Positions 7,781 through 16,282 of a stretch of DNA of 51,798 bases are shown piece by piece. The notes beneath the pieces were generated by a model. That model searched no databases, was not told the DNA's origin, and worked only from the letters and a program-made list of their open reading frames with translations. Source of the DNA: Labilithrix sp. (GTDB taxonomy: Bacteria > Myxococcota_A > Polyangia > Polyangiales > Polyangiaceae); NCBI GenBank assembly GCA_019637225.1, contig JAHBWC010000064.1:1-51798 (forward strand), in the 5' to 3' direction. How positions within the stretch are numbered: the first letter of the stretch is position 1; every line of letters starts with the position of its first letter. The translations under genes were made by a program, and so were the position numbers.

Positions 7781-8797
7781 TTACTTCTTCTTCGGCGGCG
7801 GCTTCTTGCCCGCGGCGCTGCCCGACGGAGCCGCCGACGGCGCGTTCGGGTCGCTGCGGTTCGTCCCCTTCGTCACGGCGGTGATCGAGGGGTCGATCTC
7901 GTTCGGATCGGCCGGCTTGTTCGGACGGAGCGCCGTGATGTTCGACAGCGTGCCGCTGTCCTCGACGACGATGCCGACGACGTGGTCGTTCGAGCGATCG
8001 ACCGCGCGGAGGTGGCTCGTGCCGTCCTTCCAGTCGACCGTCGTCGCGTCGATGCCCTTCGCGGCGTCCGCGCCCTGGACGCGGCCCTGCGCGTTCAGCT
8101 GCGCGTTCAGCCGGTTGACCGCGTCGAGGTACGCCTTGCCCATCGGCCCGCCGTCGGCGAGCGGGACCTCGTCGTACATCTTCCAGAGGCGGTCGTTGAT
8201 GAAGAAGAAGTAGCGCTTCTTCCCCTGGCGCTGGATCCACATCAGCGCCTCTTTGTTCTTGTACGTATACTCGCTCCGGATGCCGGTCGTGTCGTAGCCG
8301 GTCGGCGTGTCCTTGAACTCGATGAAGCTCCGCGAGAAGGCGGCCTTCACCTGCTCACGCTCGGCCTCGAGCGCCGTCTGCTCCGGACCGACGCGCGCCT
8401 TGGCGAGCTTCTCGTCGTAGTCCTTCCAGATCACGCCGTTCGTCTGGGTGAACTGCTTGGTGAGCTCCGCGTGGCTGATCCCCCACTTGATGCCGTCGGT
8501 GAAGGCGGCGAGGCTCGCGACCTGCGGCGGGTCGCCTCCCTTCCCCGTCGCGACCTTGCCGGTGGGGGGCGGAGAGCCGAGGACGTCGCCGGAGCCGCCG
8601 TTCCCGTCCGATCCGGTCCCGCTGGACGACGACGCGCCCGACGAGCTCGACGAGGACTCGCCCATCGGATCGGCCTCGTCCGGCGTGCTCGCTTGCCGGG
8701 GGGGCTCCCTCGGCCCACAAGCGAAGACGAAGGCGAGCGACGCGGCGGCGAAGAGACGAGGGCGAAGCGTCGAGGCGACGACCGAGCGGACGTTCAT
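7781..8797 (-). CDS. Putative lipoprotein of unknown function
   Basis: 338 residues from the ATG that gives a good signal peptide: a basic start, then 'LFAAASLAFVFAC' with a lipobox cysteine at about residue 27. A Ser/Gly-rich linker follows (residues 45-75). The rest is a globular domain of no recognised family, with 'DGIKWGISHAEL', an aromatic-rich 'GKKRYFFFINDRLW' and a Pro/Lys-rich end. The 'WG.s..el' element with a strand reporting on a structured part (as in 'RYFFFIND') is reminiscent of small periplasmic proteins that follow repeated substrate-like turns, but I do not assign a function. It is divergent from 8865-9458, 67 bases away. Confidence 0.7.
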   Translation of the reverse strand: MNVRSVVASTLRPRLFAAASLAFVFACGPREPPRQASTPDEADPMGESSSSSSGASSSSGTGSDGNGGSGDVLGSPPPTGKVATGKGGDPPQVASLAAFTDGIKWGISHAELTKQFTQTNGVIWKDYDEKLAKARVGPEQTALEAEREQVKAAFSRSFIEFKDTPTGYDTTGIRSEYTYKNKEALMWIQRQGKKRYFFFINDRLWKMYDEVPLADGGPMGKAYLDAVNRLNAQLNAQGRVQGADAAKGIDATTVDWKDGTSHLRAVDRSNDHVVGIVVEDSGTLSNITALRPNKPADPNEIDPSITAVTKGTNRSDPNAPSAAPSGSAAGKKPPPKKK

Positions 8798-8864
8798 GCG
8801 AGGGACGGTAACACAACGTCCCGACCCCTCGCCAACAGGGCGCACCGCTGGTAAGGGAGAGGCC

Positions 8865-9458
8865 ATGCGCGTGACCTGGCCCCGTCGGGCTCGTCCGTTC
8901 GGCCGCGTCGGCAAGACGATGGCCGCCGGGGTCCTCGCGTCGAGCCTCGGCCTCGGGTGCGGCGGTGGGACCGAGGCGAGCGACCCGAGCCGTCAGCTCG
9001 CGCCTTACTCGGGTCGCCAAGCGGACCTCTTCGACGACAGCATCGCGCCGGCCGCGGTCGGGCTCGACTTCGACCGGGGCTATGCGCCCCGGCTCGACAA
9101 GACGCTGCGCGAGCGCACCCAGGTGGGCGACGCCGTGCTCCGGGTGCGCGTCTCGACCGTCACCGCGAAGACGGACGGCCCGGACGCGATGTACCAGCTC
9201 GGCCTCCACACGGTCGAGAAGCTCGCCGGCAAGCACCCCCCGCCGGTCGACTTCACCGTGCAGATCAACAAGGCGAGCGAGTCGCACGGCATCATGAAGA
9301 ACTTCGAGAGCCGGCTCGTCGGCTACGCGTTCATCGCGTTCGTGCGCGAGTTCGCCCACCCGAGCGGCGACCGCGAGGTGCACTTTCACCTCGCGCCCGA
9401 CACCAAGGACGTGAAGGCGGCGGTCGGGGACGCCATGCTGATGGGCGAGCTCAGATAG
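8865..9458 (+). CDS. Exported protein of unknown function
   Basis: 197 residues. The ATG is preceded by AAGGGAGAGG, a good ribosome-binding site. A twin-arginine-free basic leader and a hydrophobic segment end at 'LGLGCGGG', which may be a lipobox although the -3 residue is not typical. The mature part is one mixed alpha/beta domain with no family I recognise; it contains 'VGDAVLRVRVSTVTAK' and 'REVHFHLAPDTKDVKAAV'. It ends 16 bases before map, so the two are probably co-transcribed, without an obvious functional link. Confidence 0.7.
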   Translation: MRVTWPRRARPFGRVGKTMAAGVLASSLGLGCGGGTEASDPSRQLAPYSGRQADLFDDSIAPAAVGLDFDRGYAPRLDKTLRERTQVGDAVLRVRVSTVTAKTDGPDAMYQLGLHTVEKLAGKHPPPVDFTVQINKASESHGIMKNFESRLVGYAFIAFVREFAHPSGDREVHFHLAPDTKDVKAAVGDAMLMGELR

Positions 9459-9474
9459 GGAGTCAGAGGTAGTC

Positions 9475-10272
9475 GTGGCGATCGAGATCAAGAGCGCGAA
9501 AGAAATCGAAGCGATGCGCGTCGCCGGCCGGATGGCCGCCGAGACGCTGGTCCTCGTCGGCGAGAAGCTCCGCGCCGGAATGACGACGGAGGAGATCAAC
9601 ACCCTCGTCCACGAGGACACGGTCAAGCGCGGCGCGCGCCCGGCCCCGCTGAACTACCGCGGGTTCCCGAAGAGCGTGTGCACGTCGATCAACGACGTCG
9701 TCTGCCACGGCATCCCCGACGGGACGGCGCTCAAGAACGGCGACATCATCAACGTCGACATCACGACGTTCTACGACGGCTTCTACGGCGACACGTCGGC
9801 GACCTTCTACATCGGGACGCCGAGCCCGGAGGCGCGCCTCGTCGTCGAGGTCGCGCGACGCTCGCTCGAGCTCGGCATCGCGGAGGTACGCGAGGGCGCG
9901 CGCCTCGGTGACATCGGGGCGGCCATCCAGCAGTACGTCGAGGCGCAGGGCTGCAGCGTCGTGCGCGACTTCGTCGGCCACGGCATCGGCCGCCGCTTCC
10001 ACGAGGACCCGCAGGTGAAGCACTACGGCAAGCGCGGCTCCGGCGAGCGGCTGAAGGCGGGCATGATCTTCACCATCGAGCCGATGGTGAACCTCGGCCG
10101 CTTCGAGGTCGTCATCGATCCGATCGACAAGTGGACCGTGACGACCGCCGACGGCGCGCTCTCCGCGCAGTTCGAGCACACCTGCCTCGTCACGAAGACC
10201 GGCGTCGAGATCCTCACGAAGCGCCCGAAGCCGCTCCGCCTGAGCGAGAACGTCGCCACGATCCTCGCCTGA
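9475..10272 (+). CDS. map: Methionine aminopeptidase, type I
   Basis: 265 residues, the normal length for the bacterial enzyme, which removes the initiator Met from new proteins in the cytoplasm. All five metal ligands are in place in their motifs: NVDITTFYDGFYGDTS (two Asp), GHGIGRRFHE (His), FTIEP (Glu) and SAQFEHT (Glu). The substrate-side CHGIPDG element is also intact. The start is GTG with an AGAGGT site six bases upstream. It closely follows an exported protein gene and is followed by the sulfotransferase on the same strand. Confidence 0.96.
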   Translation: MAIEIKSAKEIEAMRVAGRMAAETLVLVGEKLRAGMTTEEINTLVHEDTVKRGARPAPLNYRGFPKSVCTSINDVVCHGIPDGTALKNGDIINVDITTFYDGFYGDTSATFYIGTPSPEARLVVEVARRSLELGIAEVREGARLGDIGAAIQQYVEAQGCSVVRDFVGHGIGRRFHEDPQVKHYGKRGSGERLKAGMIFTIEPMVNLGRFEVVIDPIDKWTVTTADGALSAQFEHTCLVTKTGVEILTKRPKPLRLSENVATILA

Positions 10273-10319
10273 GCGCGCGACCCGCGCCGCGGGCGCGCCG
10301 GTTGCAGCCGTCGTCGCCC

Positions 10320-11288
10320 GTGGACAACGATCGAACGCTCGCGCGCCCCGCACGAACACTGCAGGACTACCTGTCCAGCTCACACGTCTGGAGCGACTTC
10401 CTCGCGCGGGGAGGCTTCGCGCCCGGCGACGTCGTCGTCGCCGATCCGTTCAAGGCGGGGACGACCTGGACGCAGCGCATCCTCCAGCAGATCCTCGACG
10501 ACGGCGAGGAGCCGGCGGAAGGGCTCGCGGAGACGTCCCCCTGGCTGGACTCGAGCTGGGGCGACCACGCGCACATGCTGGCGCTGCTCGAAGAGCGGCG
10601 CCGTCGCGGGGAGCGACGCGTGATCAAATCGCATCTGCCGGCCGACACGATCCCCATCGCGAAGGACGCTCGCTACGTCTTCGTCGGTCGCAACGGCAAA
10701 GACATCGGCGTCAGCTTCCACAACTACCTCGTCCACTTCTCCGCCGACGTCATGCGGACGATCAACCGCGTCCACGCCGAACGGACGGGCGATCCGACAC
10801 CGCTCGTCATCCCCGCCCGAACGCAGGAGTTCTTCGACCGTTGGCTCGACGCCGACGGGTACGGCTGCTGCGACCTCTTCGACGTCGTGGGCTCGTGGTG
10901 GAGGATCCGAACCGAGCCCAACGTGCTCCTCGTCCACTATGCAGACCTCCTGAGAGGGCTCCCCGAGCAGATCGCCCGGATCGCCCGATTCATCGGGATC
11001 GATCCTGCACGCCTCCGCATGGATCGCATCGTGGAGCACGCCGGCTTCGACTACATGCGGAGCCGGGCGGAGCGGTACGTCCCGTTCGGCGGCAAGCACA
11101 TGACCGAGGCGAGAGCGTTCTTCGACAAAGGGCCACGCCGCGACCATCGCGTCGAGCTCACCCCGGAGCAGATCCGTCGCTTCGATCGCCGTGCCCTCGA
11201 CCGCCTCGGGCGCGAGTGCGCGCTCTGGCTGGAGCACGGAGCGGCCGGCGCGCCGAACCTCGTCACCGAGCCCACGCACGCGGCGTGA
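10320..11288 (+). CDS. PAPS-dependent sulfotransferase
   Basis: 322 residues from a GTG start; longer versions would run back into map. The PAPS 5'-phosphosulfate-binding loop is 'DPFKAGTTWTQRIL' (about residues 43-56; the common form is PKSGTTW). The 3'-phosphate site is 'RYVFVGRNGKDIGVSFHNY' near residue 120. Both support a cytosolic-type sulfotransferase (sulfotransfer_1 family) that moves sulfate from PAPS to an acceptor, commonly a small molecule or lipid. The next gene makes PAPS from sulfate, so the two form a sulfation module. The acceptor cannot be told from sequence. No neighbouring biosynthetic gene cluster is visible. Confidence 0.9.
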   Translation: MDNDRTLARPARTLQDYLSSSHVWSDFLARGGFAPGDVVVADPFKAGTTWTQRILQQILDDGEEPAEGLAETSPWLDSSWGDHAHMLALLEERRRRGERRVIKSHLPADTIPIAKDARYVFVGRNGKDIGVSFHNYLVHFSADVMRTINRVHAERTGDPTPLVIPARTQEFFDRWLDADGYGCCDLFDVVGSWWRIRTEPNVLLVHYADLLRGLPEQIARIARFIGIDPARLRMDRIVEHAGFDYMRSRAERYVPFGGKHMTEARAFFDKGPRRDHRVELTPEQIRRFDRRALDRLGRECALWLEHGAAGAPNLVTEPTHAA

Positions 11289-11375
11289 GCCTCCCTCGCC
11301 GACCGACGACGCACGCCGCGGCACGTCGCGTGCGTGACGACGAGGCGAACGAGCGACATCGAGAGGAGCACCACC

Positions 11376-13145
11376 ATGGCATCGGCAGACGGGTTCGTCG
11401 TCTGGTTCACCGGCCTCTCCGGCTCGGGAAAGTCGACGCTGGCCGCGATGCTCGCGGCCGAGCTCTCGGAGCGAGGCGTGCACGTCGAGTCCCTCGACGG
11501 AGACGTCGTCCGGAGGCACCTGTCGAAGGGCCTCGGCTTCTCGCGCGACGACCGCGACACGAACATCCGTCGGATCGGCTTCGTCGCGAGGCTCGTCGCG
11601 CGCTCCGGCGGCTGCGCGATCACCGCGGCGATCAGCCCGTACCGCGCGATCCGCGACGAGCAGCGGCGCTCGATCGGTCGCTTCTGCGAGGTCTACTGCG
11701 AGTGCCCGCTCGAGGTCCTCGCGCAGCGCGACGCCAAGGGCCTCTACGCACGGGCGCTCGCCGGGGAGATCAAGGGCTTCACCGGCATCGACGATCCGTA
11801 CGAGCCGCCGAGCTCGCCCGAGGTCATCGTGCACACCGACGCCGAGTCGCCTCGGCAGAGCCTCGCGCGGATCCTCACGAAGCTCGAGGAGCTCGGCTAC
11901 GTCCGCCGCGGCGCCGGGAGCGCGGAGCCGAGGACGAGGGGCCTCACGCCGCCGCACGGGGGCGAGCTCGTCGATCGCTTCGTCCGCGGTGACGCGAGGG
12001 AGAGGCTCGCCGCCCGCGCGCGCCGCCTGCCGCGCGTGCGGCTCGACGAGCGGAGCGCGAGCGATCTCGAGCTCATCGGGACCGGCGCCTACTCGCCGCT
12101 CGAGGGCTTCATGACGTCGCGCGACTACCTCCGCGTCGTCCGCGAGCGCCGGCTCGAGAACGGGCTCGTGTGGACGATCCCGATCACGCTCGCCGTGCGC
12201 GCCGACACCGCGCGCGGGCTGCCCGTGGGCGACGACGTCGCGCTCGAGTCCCCGGACGGTCGCCTCGTCGGCGTGCTCGAGCTCCGCGACCGATGGACCC
12301 CCGACAAGGACCTCGAGGCACGCGAGGTCTACGGCACGACCGACGCCGCCCATCCCGGCGTCGCGGCGCTGAAGGCCTCGGGGAGCGACTACCTCGGCGG
12401 CGCGGTCCGGCTCTTCGATCGACCGCTCGTCCCGCGCTTCCCTCGTTACCCGCAAGACCCCGCGGCGACGCGCGCGCTCTTCGAGGAGCGCGGCTGGCGA
12501 CGCGTCGTCGGTTTCCAGACGCGCAACCCGATCCACCGAGCGCACGAATACATCACCAAGTGTGCGCTGGAGATCACCGACGGCCTCCTCATCCATCCGC
12601 TCGTCGGCGCGACGAAGGAGGACGACGTCCCCGCCGAGGTGCGCGTGCGCTGCTACGAGGCGCTGATCGAGAAGTACTACCCCGCCGATCGCGTCGTCCT
12701 CGCGCTGAACCCCGCGGCGATGCGCTACGCCGGTCCGCGCGAGGCGATCTTCCACGCGCTCGTGCGGAAGAACTACGGCTGCTCCCACTTCATCGTGGGG
12801 CGCGATCACGCCGGCGTCGGCCGCTACTACGGGCCTTACGACGCCCAGCGCGCCTTCGACGACTTCTCTCCGGGCGAGCTCGGCATCGAGCCGCTCCGGT
12901 TCGACGCGGCGTTCTGGTCGACGGTGACGCACGAGATGGGGACCGACAAGACGGCGCCCGGCGACGCCTCGACGCGCATCGCCCTCTCGGGGACCCAGGT
13001 GCGCGAGATGCTCCGCGCAGGCGAGCTGCCGCCCCCTGAGCTGAGCCGCCCCGAAGTGGCCGCCATCCTGCTCGAGGACGCCCGGCGACGGCGTCCACGG
13101 CGGCTTCGTTCGCCCGACGCTCGCCCCGCGGCGCCGCGACGCTGA
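11376..13145 (+). CDS. cysC: Bifunctional APS kinase / ATP sulfurylase (PAPS synthase)
   Basis: 589 residues. The ATG has AGGAG seven bases upstream; a GTG 42 bases earlier has none. Residues 1-185 are APS kinase (CysC): P-loop GLSGSGKST at 13-21, then DGDVVRRHL, GFSRDDRDTNIRRI and the lid region. Residues about 195-575 are ATP sulfurylase (Sat): QTRNPIHRAHE from residue 381 and GRDHAGVG near 475. Together they convert sulfate and two ATP to PAPS. The order kinase first, sulfurylase second, is that of animal PAPS synthases and differs from the sulfurylase-first fusions of fungi and Aquifex. The final 25 residues are Arg-rich and not part of the domains. Eighty-seven bases after the sulfotransferase, so probably one transcript. 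Confidence 0.95.
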   Translation: MASADGFVVWFTGLSGSGKSTLAAMLAAELSERGVHVESLDGDVVRRHLSKGLGFSRDDRDTNIRRIGFVARLVARSGGCAITAAISPYRAIRDEQRRSIGRFCEVYCECPLEVLAQRDAKGLYARALAGEIKGFTGIDDPYEPPSSPEVIVHTDAESPRQSLARILTKLEELGYVRRGAGSAEPRTRGLTPPHGGELVDRFVRGDARERLAARARRLPRVRLDERSASDLELIGTGAYSPLEGFMTSRDYLRVVRERRLENGLVWTIPITLAVRADTARGLPVGDDVALESPDGRLVGVLELRDRWTPDKDLEAREVYGTTDAAHPGVAALKASGSDYLGGAVRLFDRPLVPRFPRYPQDPAATRALFEERGWRRVVGFQTRNPIHRAHEYITKCALEITDGLLIHPLVGATKEDDVPAEVRVRCYEALIEKYYPADRVVLALNPAAMRYAGPREAIFHALVRKNYGCSHFIVGRDHAGVGRYYGPYDAQRAFDDFSPGELGIEPLRFDAAFWSTVTHEMGTDKTAPGDASTRIALSGTQVREMLRAGELPPPELSRPEVAAILLEDARRRRPRRLRSPDARPAAPRR

Positions 13146-13232
13146 AAGCCGGGCGCTCACGCGCCCTGCCCGCGCCCCTCTTCGGCCACGCTCGCGATGC
13201 GTGCTGGAAACGTACAACGACCACGCTTCATG

Positions 13233-13259
13233 ATCGTCAAATTTCCTTTCAATGACGAT
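13233..13259. promoter_or_regulatory. Hairpin/inverted repeat upstream of the propeller lipoprotein
   Basis: Arms atcgtca and tgacgat flank a 13-base AT-rich centre, in a locally low-GC patch about 80-105 bases before the 13340 start. It could be an operator or a stem at the end of the cysC-sat transcript. No -35/-10 pair is convincing. Confidence 0.3.
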
Positions 13260-13339
13260 GACATGGACTCGCATCCATGAGGTCCGTTCGATGCCCTCGC
13301 CTTGCTCGACAACCACTGGATGCTACTTGTCCCACCCTG

Positions 13340-15397
13340 ATGCGGCGTTCCTCGCTCTTCCTCCCGGCCGGCCTCCTCGCTCTCGGCGCCGTCAGCCTCG
13401 GCGCATGCACCTCGGACGGCGACGGCGACGACGTCGAGAGCGCGGAGCAGAGCGTCGCGACGAACGTCCACGTCCTGACGTCGCGCAACGACCTCAACCG
13501 GACCGGAGCGAACACGCGCGAGAAGCTCCTCACCACCGGGAGCGTCGCGTCGCCGGCGTTCGGCAAGCTCTTCTCACGACCGGTCGACGGCCAGGTCTAC
13601 GCCCAGCCGCTCTACGTCGGGGGCGTGAACGGCAAGAACGTCGTCTTCGTCGCGACGGAGCACAACTCCGTCTACGCGTTCGACGCGGACGACACGCGCG
13701 CCAGCGCGCCACCGCTCTGGAGCAGGAACTTCGGCCCGTCGGTCCCCTCCTCCGACACGCAGTGCGGTCTCCTGGGCCCCGAGGTCGGCATCACCTCCAC
13801 GCCGGTGATCGACCTCCAGGCGAAGACGATCTGGTTTACCTCGCGGAACAAGGAGAACGGGAAGTTCTTCCACAAGCTCCACGCGCTCGACATCGCGACG
13901 GGTGAGCCGCGCCCCAACAGCCCGGTCGTGATCACCGCGCAGGCGCCCGGCAACGGCGACGCCTCGGTCAACGGCGTCATCAAGCTCGATCCGCTCCGCA
14001 CGATGCAGCGCCCCGGCCTCCTCAAGGTCGGAAACCGCATCTTCCTCGGCTTCGCGTCGCTCTGCGACATCGGCCCGTACCACGGCTGGGTGCTCGGCTA
14101 CGACGCCACGACGCTCGCGCAGACGCACGTGCACATCACGACGCCGAACGGCGGCGAGGGCGGGATCTGGAACGGCGGCGTCGGCCTCAACGCCGACGCG
14201 AGCGGCGACATCTACTACACGTCCGCGGACGTCTACGACACGAGCGGTCAGGCGCAGTTCAACGGCGCCGGCAACCTCGGCAACAGCATCGTCCGCTTGC
14301 ACGACAACGGGAGCACGTTCTCCGTCGTCACGAAGTTCACTCCGTTCGACACGCGCATCTTCAGCCCTCAGGACCGCAGCCTCGGCAACGGCGGCGGGAT
14401 CCTCATCCCCGGCACCCGGCTCTTCGTCGCCGGCGACAAGCGCGGCGTGAACTTCCTCGTCGATCGCGACGACATGGGCGGGCAGGCCGACCAGGACGCG
14501 CAGATCGTCCAGAAGTGGCAAGGCACGGCGCGCGGCATGTGGGGCGGCGGCGCCTACTACCGGAAGGGCGCGGGCGGCCTCTACTACCTCTGGGGGATCG
14601 GCGACCGCCTCCGCGCCTACAAGTTCAACGGGCAGAAGTTCGAGCTCCCCGCGCTCGTGAACACGAGCACGCTCACCGGCTACCCGGGCGGCGCGCTCTC
14701 GATCTCGTCCGACGGCGAGCGCTCCGGCACCGCCGTCCTCTGGGCCGTCCGCGGCAAGCGCACGAGCGCTGGCCTCGCGGCGAGCACCGGCGCGGGGACG
14801 CTGCTGGCGTTCGACGCCAACGACGTCACGCAGCAGCTCTACTCGAGCGACGACTCCCCCGCCGACGTCCTCGGCGACGCCACCAAGTTCGCGCCCCCCA
14901 CGATCGCGGGCGGGCGCGTCATCGTCGGCACCTCGTCGAACCAGCTCGTCGTCTACGGCCTCAAGAACGCGAGCGCTCCCGACGGCGGCGCGCCCGCCGT
15001 CGACGGCGGCGCGTCCGGCGCCGACGGCAGCACGTCCGACGGCGGCGTGACCGGCACCGACGGCGCCTCGGACGCGAGCGCAGCGCCCACCTGGACCGAG
15101 CTCTACGCGCAGTACTTCGGCCCCGGCACCCCCGGTCATTGCAGCGGGACCGGCGGCTGCCACACGAACCTGCGCGGCGGCTTCAAGTGCGGGACGAACA
15201 AGAACGACTGCTTCGCGGGCCTCGTCGCCGCGGGCCTCGTCGACCCGCAGAACCCGACCCAGTCGTCGCTCGCGGCGCCCGGCGAGTCGCCGCTCGTCTG
15301 GCTCGGCGGCAGCATGCCGATCGACAACCCGGCCCCGAACCCGGCCGCCGCCGCAGCGGTGAAGGCGTGGGTCGCGGCGGGAGCGCAGAACAACTAG
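13340..15397 (+). CDS. Exported beta-propeller lipoprotein with C-terminal Cys-rich domain
   Basis: 685 residues from the ATG that opens a clean lipoprotein signal ending in LGAC; an earlier ATG (13277) would bury the signal under 21 extra residues. Most of the protein is a PQQ-dehydrogenase-like propeller with repeated blade motifs such as 'VFVATEHNSVYAFDADD' and 'TPVIDLQAKTIWFTSR'. A DGG/ADG-rich linker near 565-600 joins a short C-terminal domain with 'HCSGTGGCHTNL' and further cysteines, the layout of a c-type cytochrome domain but with CxxxxxCH in place of CxxCH. The family is common on myxobacterial surfaces. Whether it binds a cofactor is not known; catalytic residues of PQQ enzymes are not obvious. 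Confidence 0.82.
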   Translation: MRRSSLFLPAGLLALGAVSLGACTSDGDGDDVESAEQSVATNVHVLTSRNDLNRTGANTREKLLTTGSVASPAFGKLFSRPVDGQVYAQPLYVGGVNGKNVVFVATEHNSVYAFDADDTRASAPPLWSRNFGPSVPSSDTQCGLLGPEVGITSTPVIDLQAKTIWFTSRNKENGKFFHKLHALDIATGEPRPNSPVVITAQAPGNGDASVNGVIKLDPLRTMQRPGLLKVGNRIFLGFASLCDIGPYHGWVLGYDATTLAQTHVHITTPNGGEGGIWNGGVGLNADASGDIYYTSADVYDTSGQAQFNGAGNLGNSIVRLHDNGSTFSVVTKFTPFDTRIFSPQDRSLGNGGGILIPGTRLFVAGDKRGVNFLVDRDDMGGQADQDAQIVQKWQGTARGMWGGGAYYRKGAGGLYYLWGIGDRLRAYKFNGQKFELPALVNTSTLTGYPGGALSISSDGERSGTAVLWAVRGKRTSAGLAASTGAGTLLAFDANDVTQQLYSSDDSPADVLGDATKFAPPTIAGGRVIVGTSSNQLVVYGLKNASAPDGGAPAVDGGASGADGSTSDGGVTGTDGASDASAAPTWTELYAQYFGPGTPGHCSGTGGCHTNLRGGFKCGTNKNDCFAGLVAAGLVDPQNPTQSSLAAPGESPLVWLGGSMPIDNPAPNPAAAAAVKAWVAAGAQNN

Positions 15398-15541
15398 GGA
15401 TTGTTCCGACCCCGGCTCGGCGCACACGGGGCGCGATCGCCCGACGCGCGAGGCGCCCCTCGCGTTAACCACGAATCGTCTTCGTCCGACGCCGCGTTCA
15501 CCGTTGCCTCGCCGCCTTTCTGCGCGGATGATCCGGACGCG

Positions 15542-16126
15542 ATGTCGACCCACGCGCGCAGACGATCGAGCGACGCCGCGCAGCCGACGGTGCCCGCGCC
15601 GCCGGCGAGCTCGCACTTCGACGACGCGAGCCAGGGGCCGACGACGAGGCGCGTCGATCTGCGCGAGCCCGCGCGCGACGGCGATAACGACGCGCGTCCG
15701 ACGACCGTCCCGGCCTACGACGTCGAGGCGCTCGCCGCGGCCTCGTCGTGGGAGGGCGCGCTCCCGCCCGCGACGCGCGCGCCGCTCCCGCTCGATCTCG
15801 CGGTGCCCGTGCGACGGCGCGCGTCCGTCGACGGCGCGCCGCTTCGGGCGGCGTTCCTGCTCTCGCACGTGGACGAGCGCATGTCGATCACCGAGATCGC
15901 CGCGACCGCGCAGATCCCCGTCGCCGACGCGGTCGAGAGCTTCGTCTTGCTCGCCGATCTGGGCGTGGTCGAGCTCCGCGGCGTGACGCGACTCCCCTCG
16001 GACCTCGGCGCGAGCCCGCCGGAGGGCGGAGGCGCGGCCGACCGCCCGAGCCTCCTCGTGACGCCGGCCGACTCGGCGCGGCCGCGCCCGCCCACGCCGA
16101 AGTCGGGCCTTCGCCGGAAGACGTGA
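15542..16126 (+). CDS. Winged-helix-like protein of unknown function
   Basis: 194 residues. The first 90 are disordered and rich in Asp, Arg, Pro and Thr. The following part has a helix-turn-helix-like segment 'FLLSHVDERMSITEIA' and 'VADAVESFVLLADLGVVEL', the pattern of a small winged helix seen at the end of many myxobacterial regulators. The C-terminus is again Pro/Arg-rich. ATG chosen because the sequence upstream looks random. No ribosome-binding site is evident. It converges with recN. Role unknown; a DNA- or protein-binding regulatory part is possible. Confidence 0.6.
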   Translation: MSTHARRRSSDAAQPTVPAPPASSHFDDASQGPTTRRVDLREPARDGDNDARPTTVPAYDVEALAAASSWEGALPPATRAPLPLDLAVPVRRRASVDGAPLRAAFLLSHVDERMSITEIAATAQIPVADAVESFVLLADLGVVELRGVTRLPSDLGASPPEGGGAADRPSLLVTPADSARPRPPTPKSGLRRKT

Positions 16127-16153
16127 CCCGCCGAACGCGCGACGGAGCCCGCC

Positions 16154-16282
16154 GGGTCGACGCTCCTTCTTCGACGCGCCCCGACCCTCGCCCGCTCCCC
16201 GCGGCTTCTTCGACGCGCCCCGACCCTCGCCGGGTCGACGCTACTTCTTCGACGCGCCCCGACCCTCGCCCGCTCCCCGCGG
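16154..16282. repeat. 39-bp tandem repeats in a 78-bp higher-order pattern, recN 3' end
   Basis: The core starting cttcttcgacgcgccccgac begins at 16166, 16205 and 16244, exactly 39 bases apart. The first and third 39-mers are identical; the second shares its first 27 bases and then carries a different 12-13 bases (gggtcgacgct...), which also stand in front of the first unit. The result is an alternating pattern of 78-base period with one mismatch between 16154-16204 and 16232-16282. The last unit encodes the final 13 codons of recN and the recN stop codon lies at its edge, so the array consists of duplicated copies of the gene's 3' end. Confidence 0.85.

Noticed and set aside
10380..13316. 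Very long minus-strand open frame opposite the sulfation genes
   Set aside because: Frames opposite high-GC genes stay open by chance. Its product is Arg/Asp/Ala-rich without domains, while the plus strand codes clear enzymes.
13574..15868. Long minus-strand open frame opposite the propeller lipoprotein
   Set aside because: Same reason: antisense shadow with low-complexity Arg/Ala/Val sequence, while the plus strand has a signal peptide and propeller blades.
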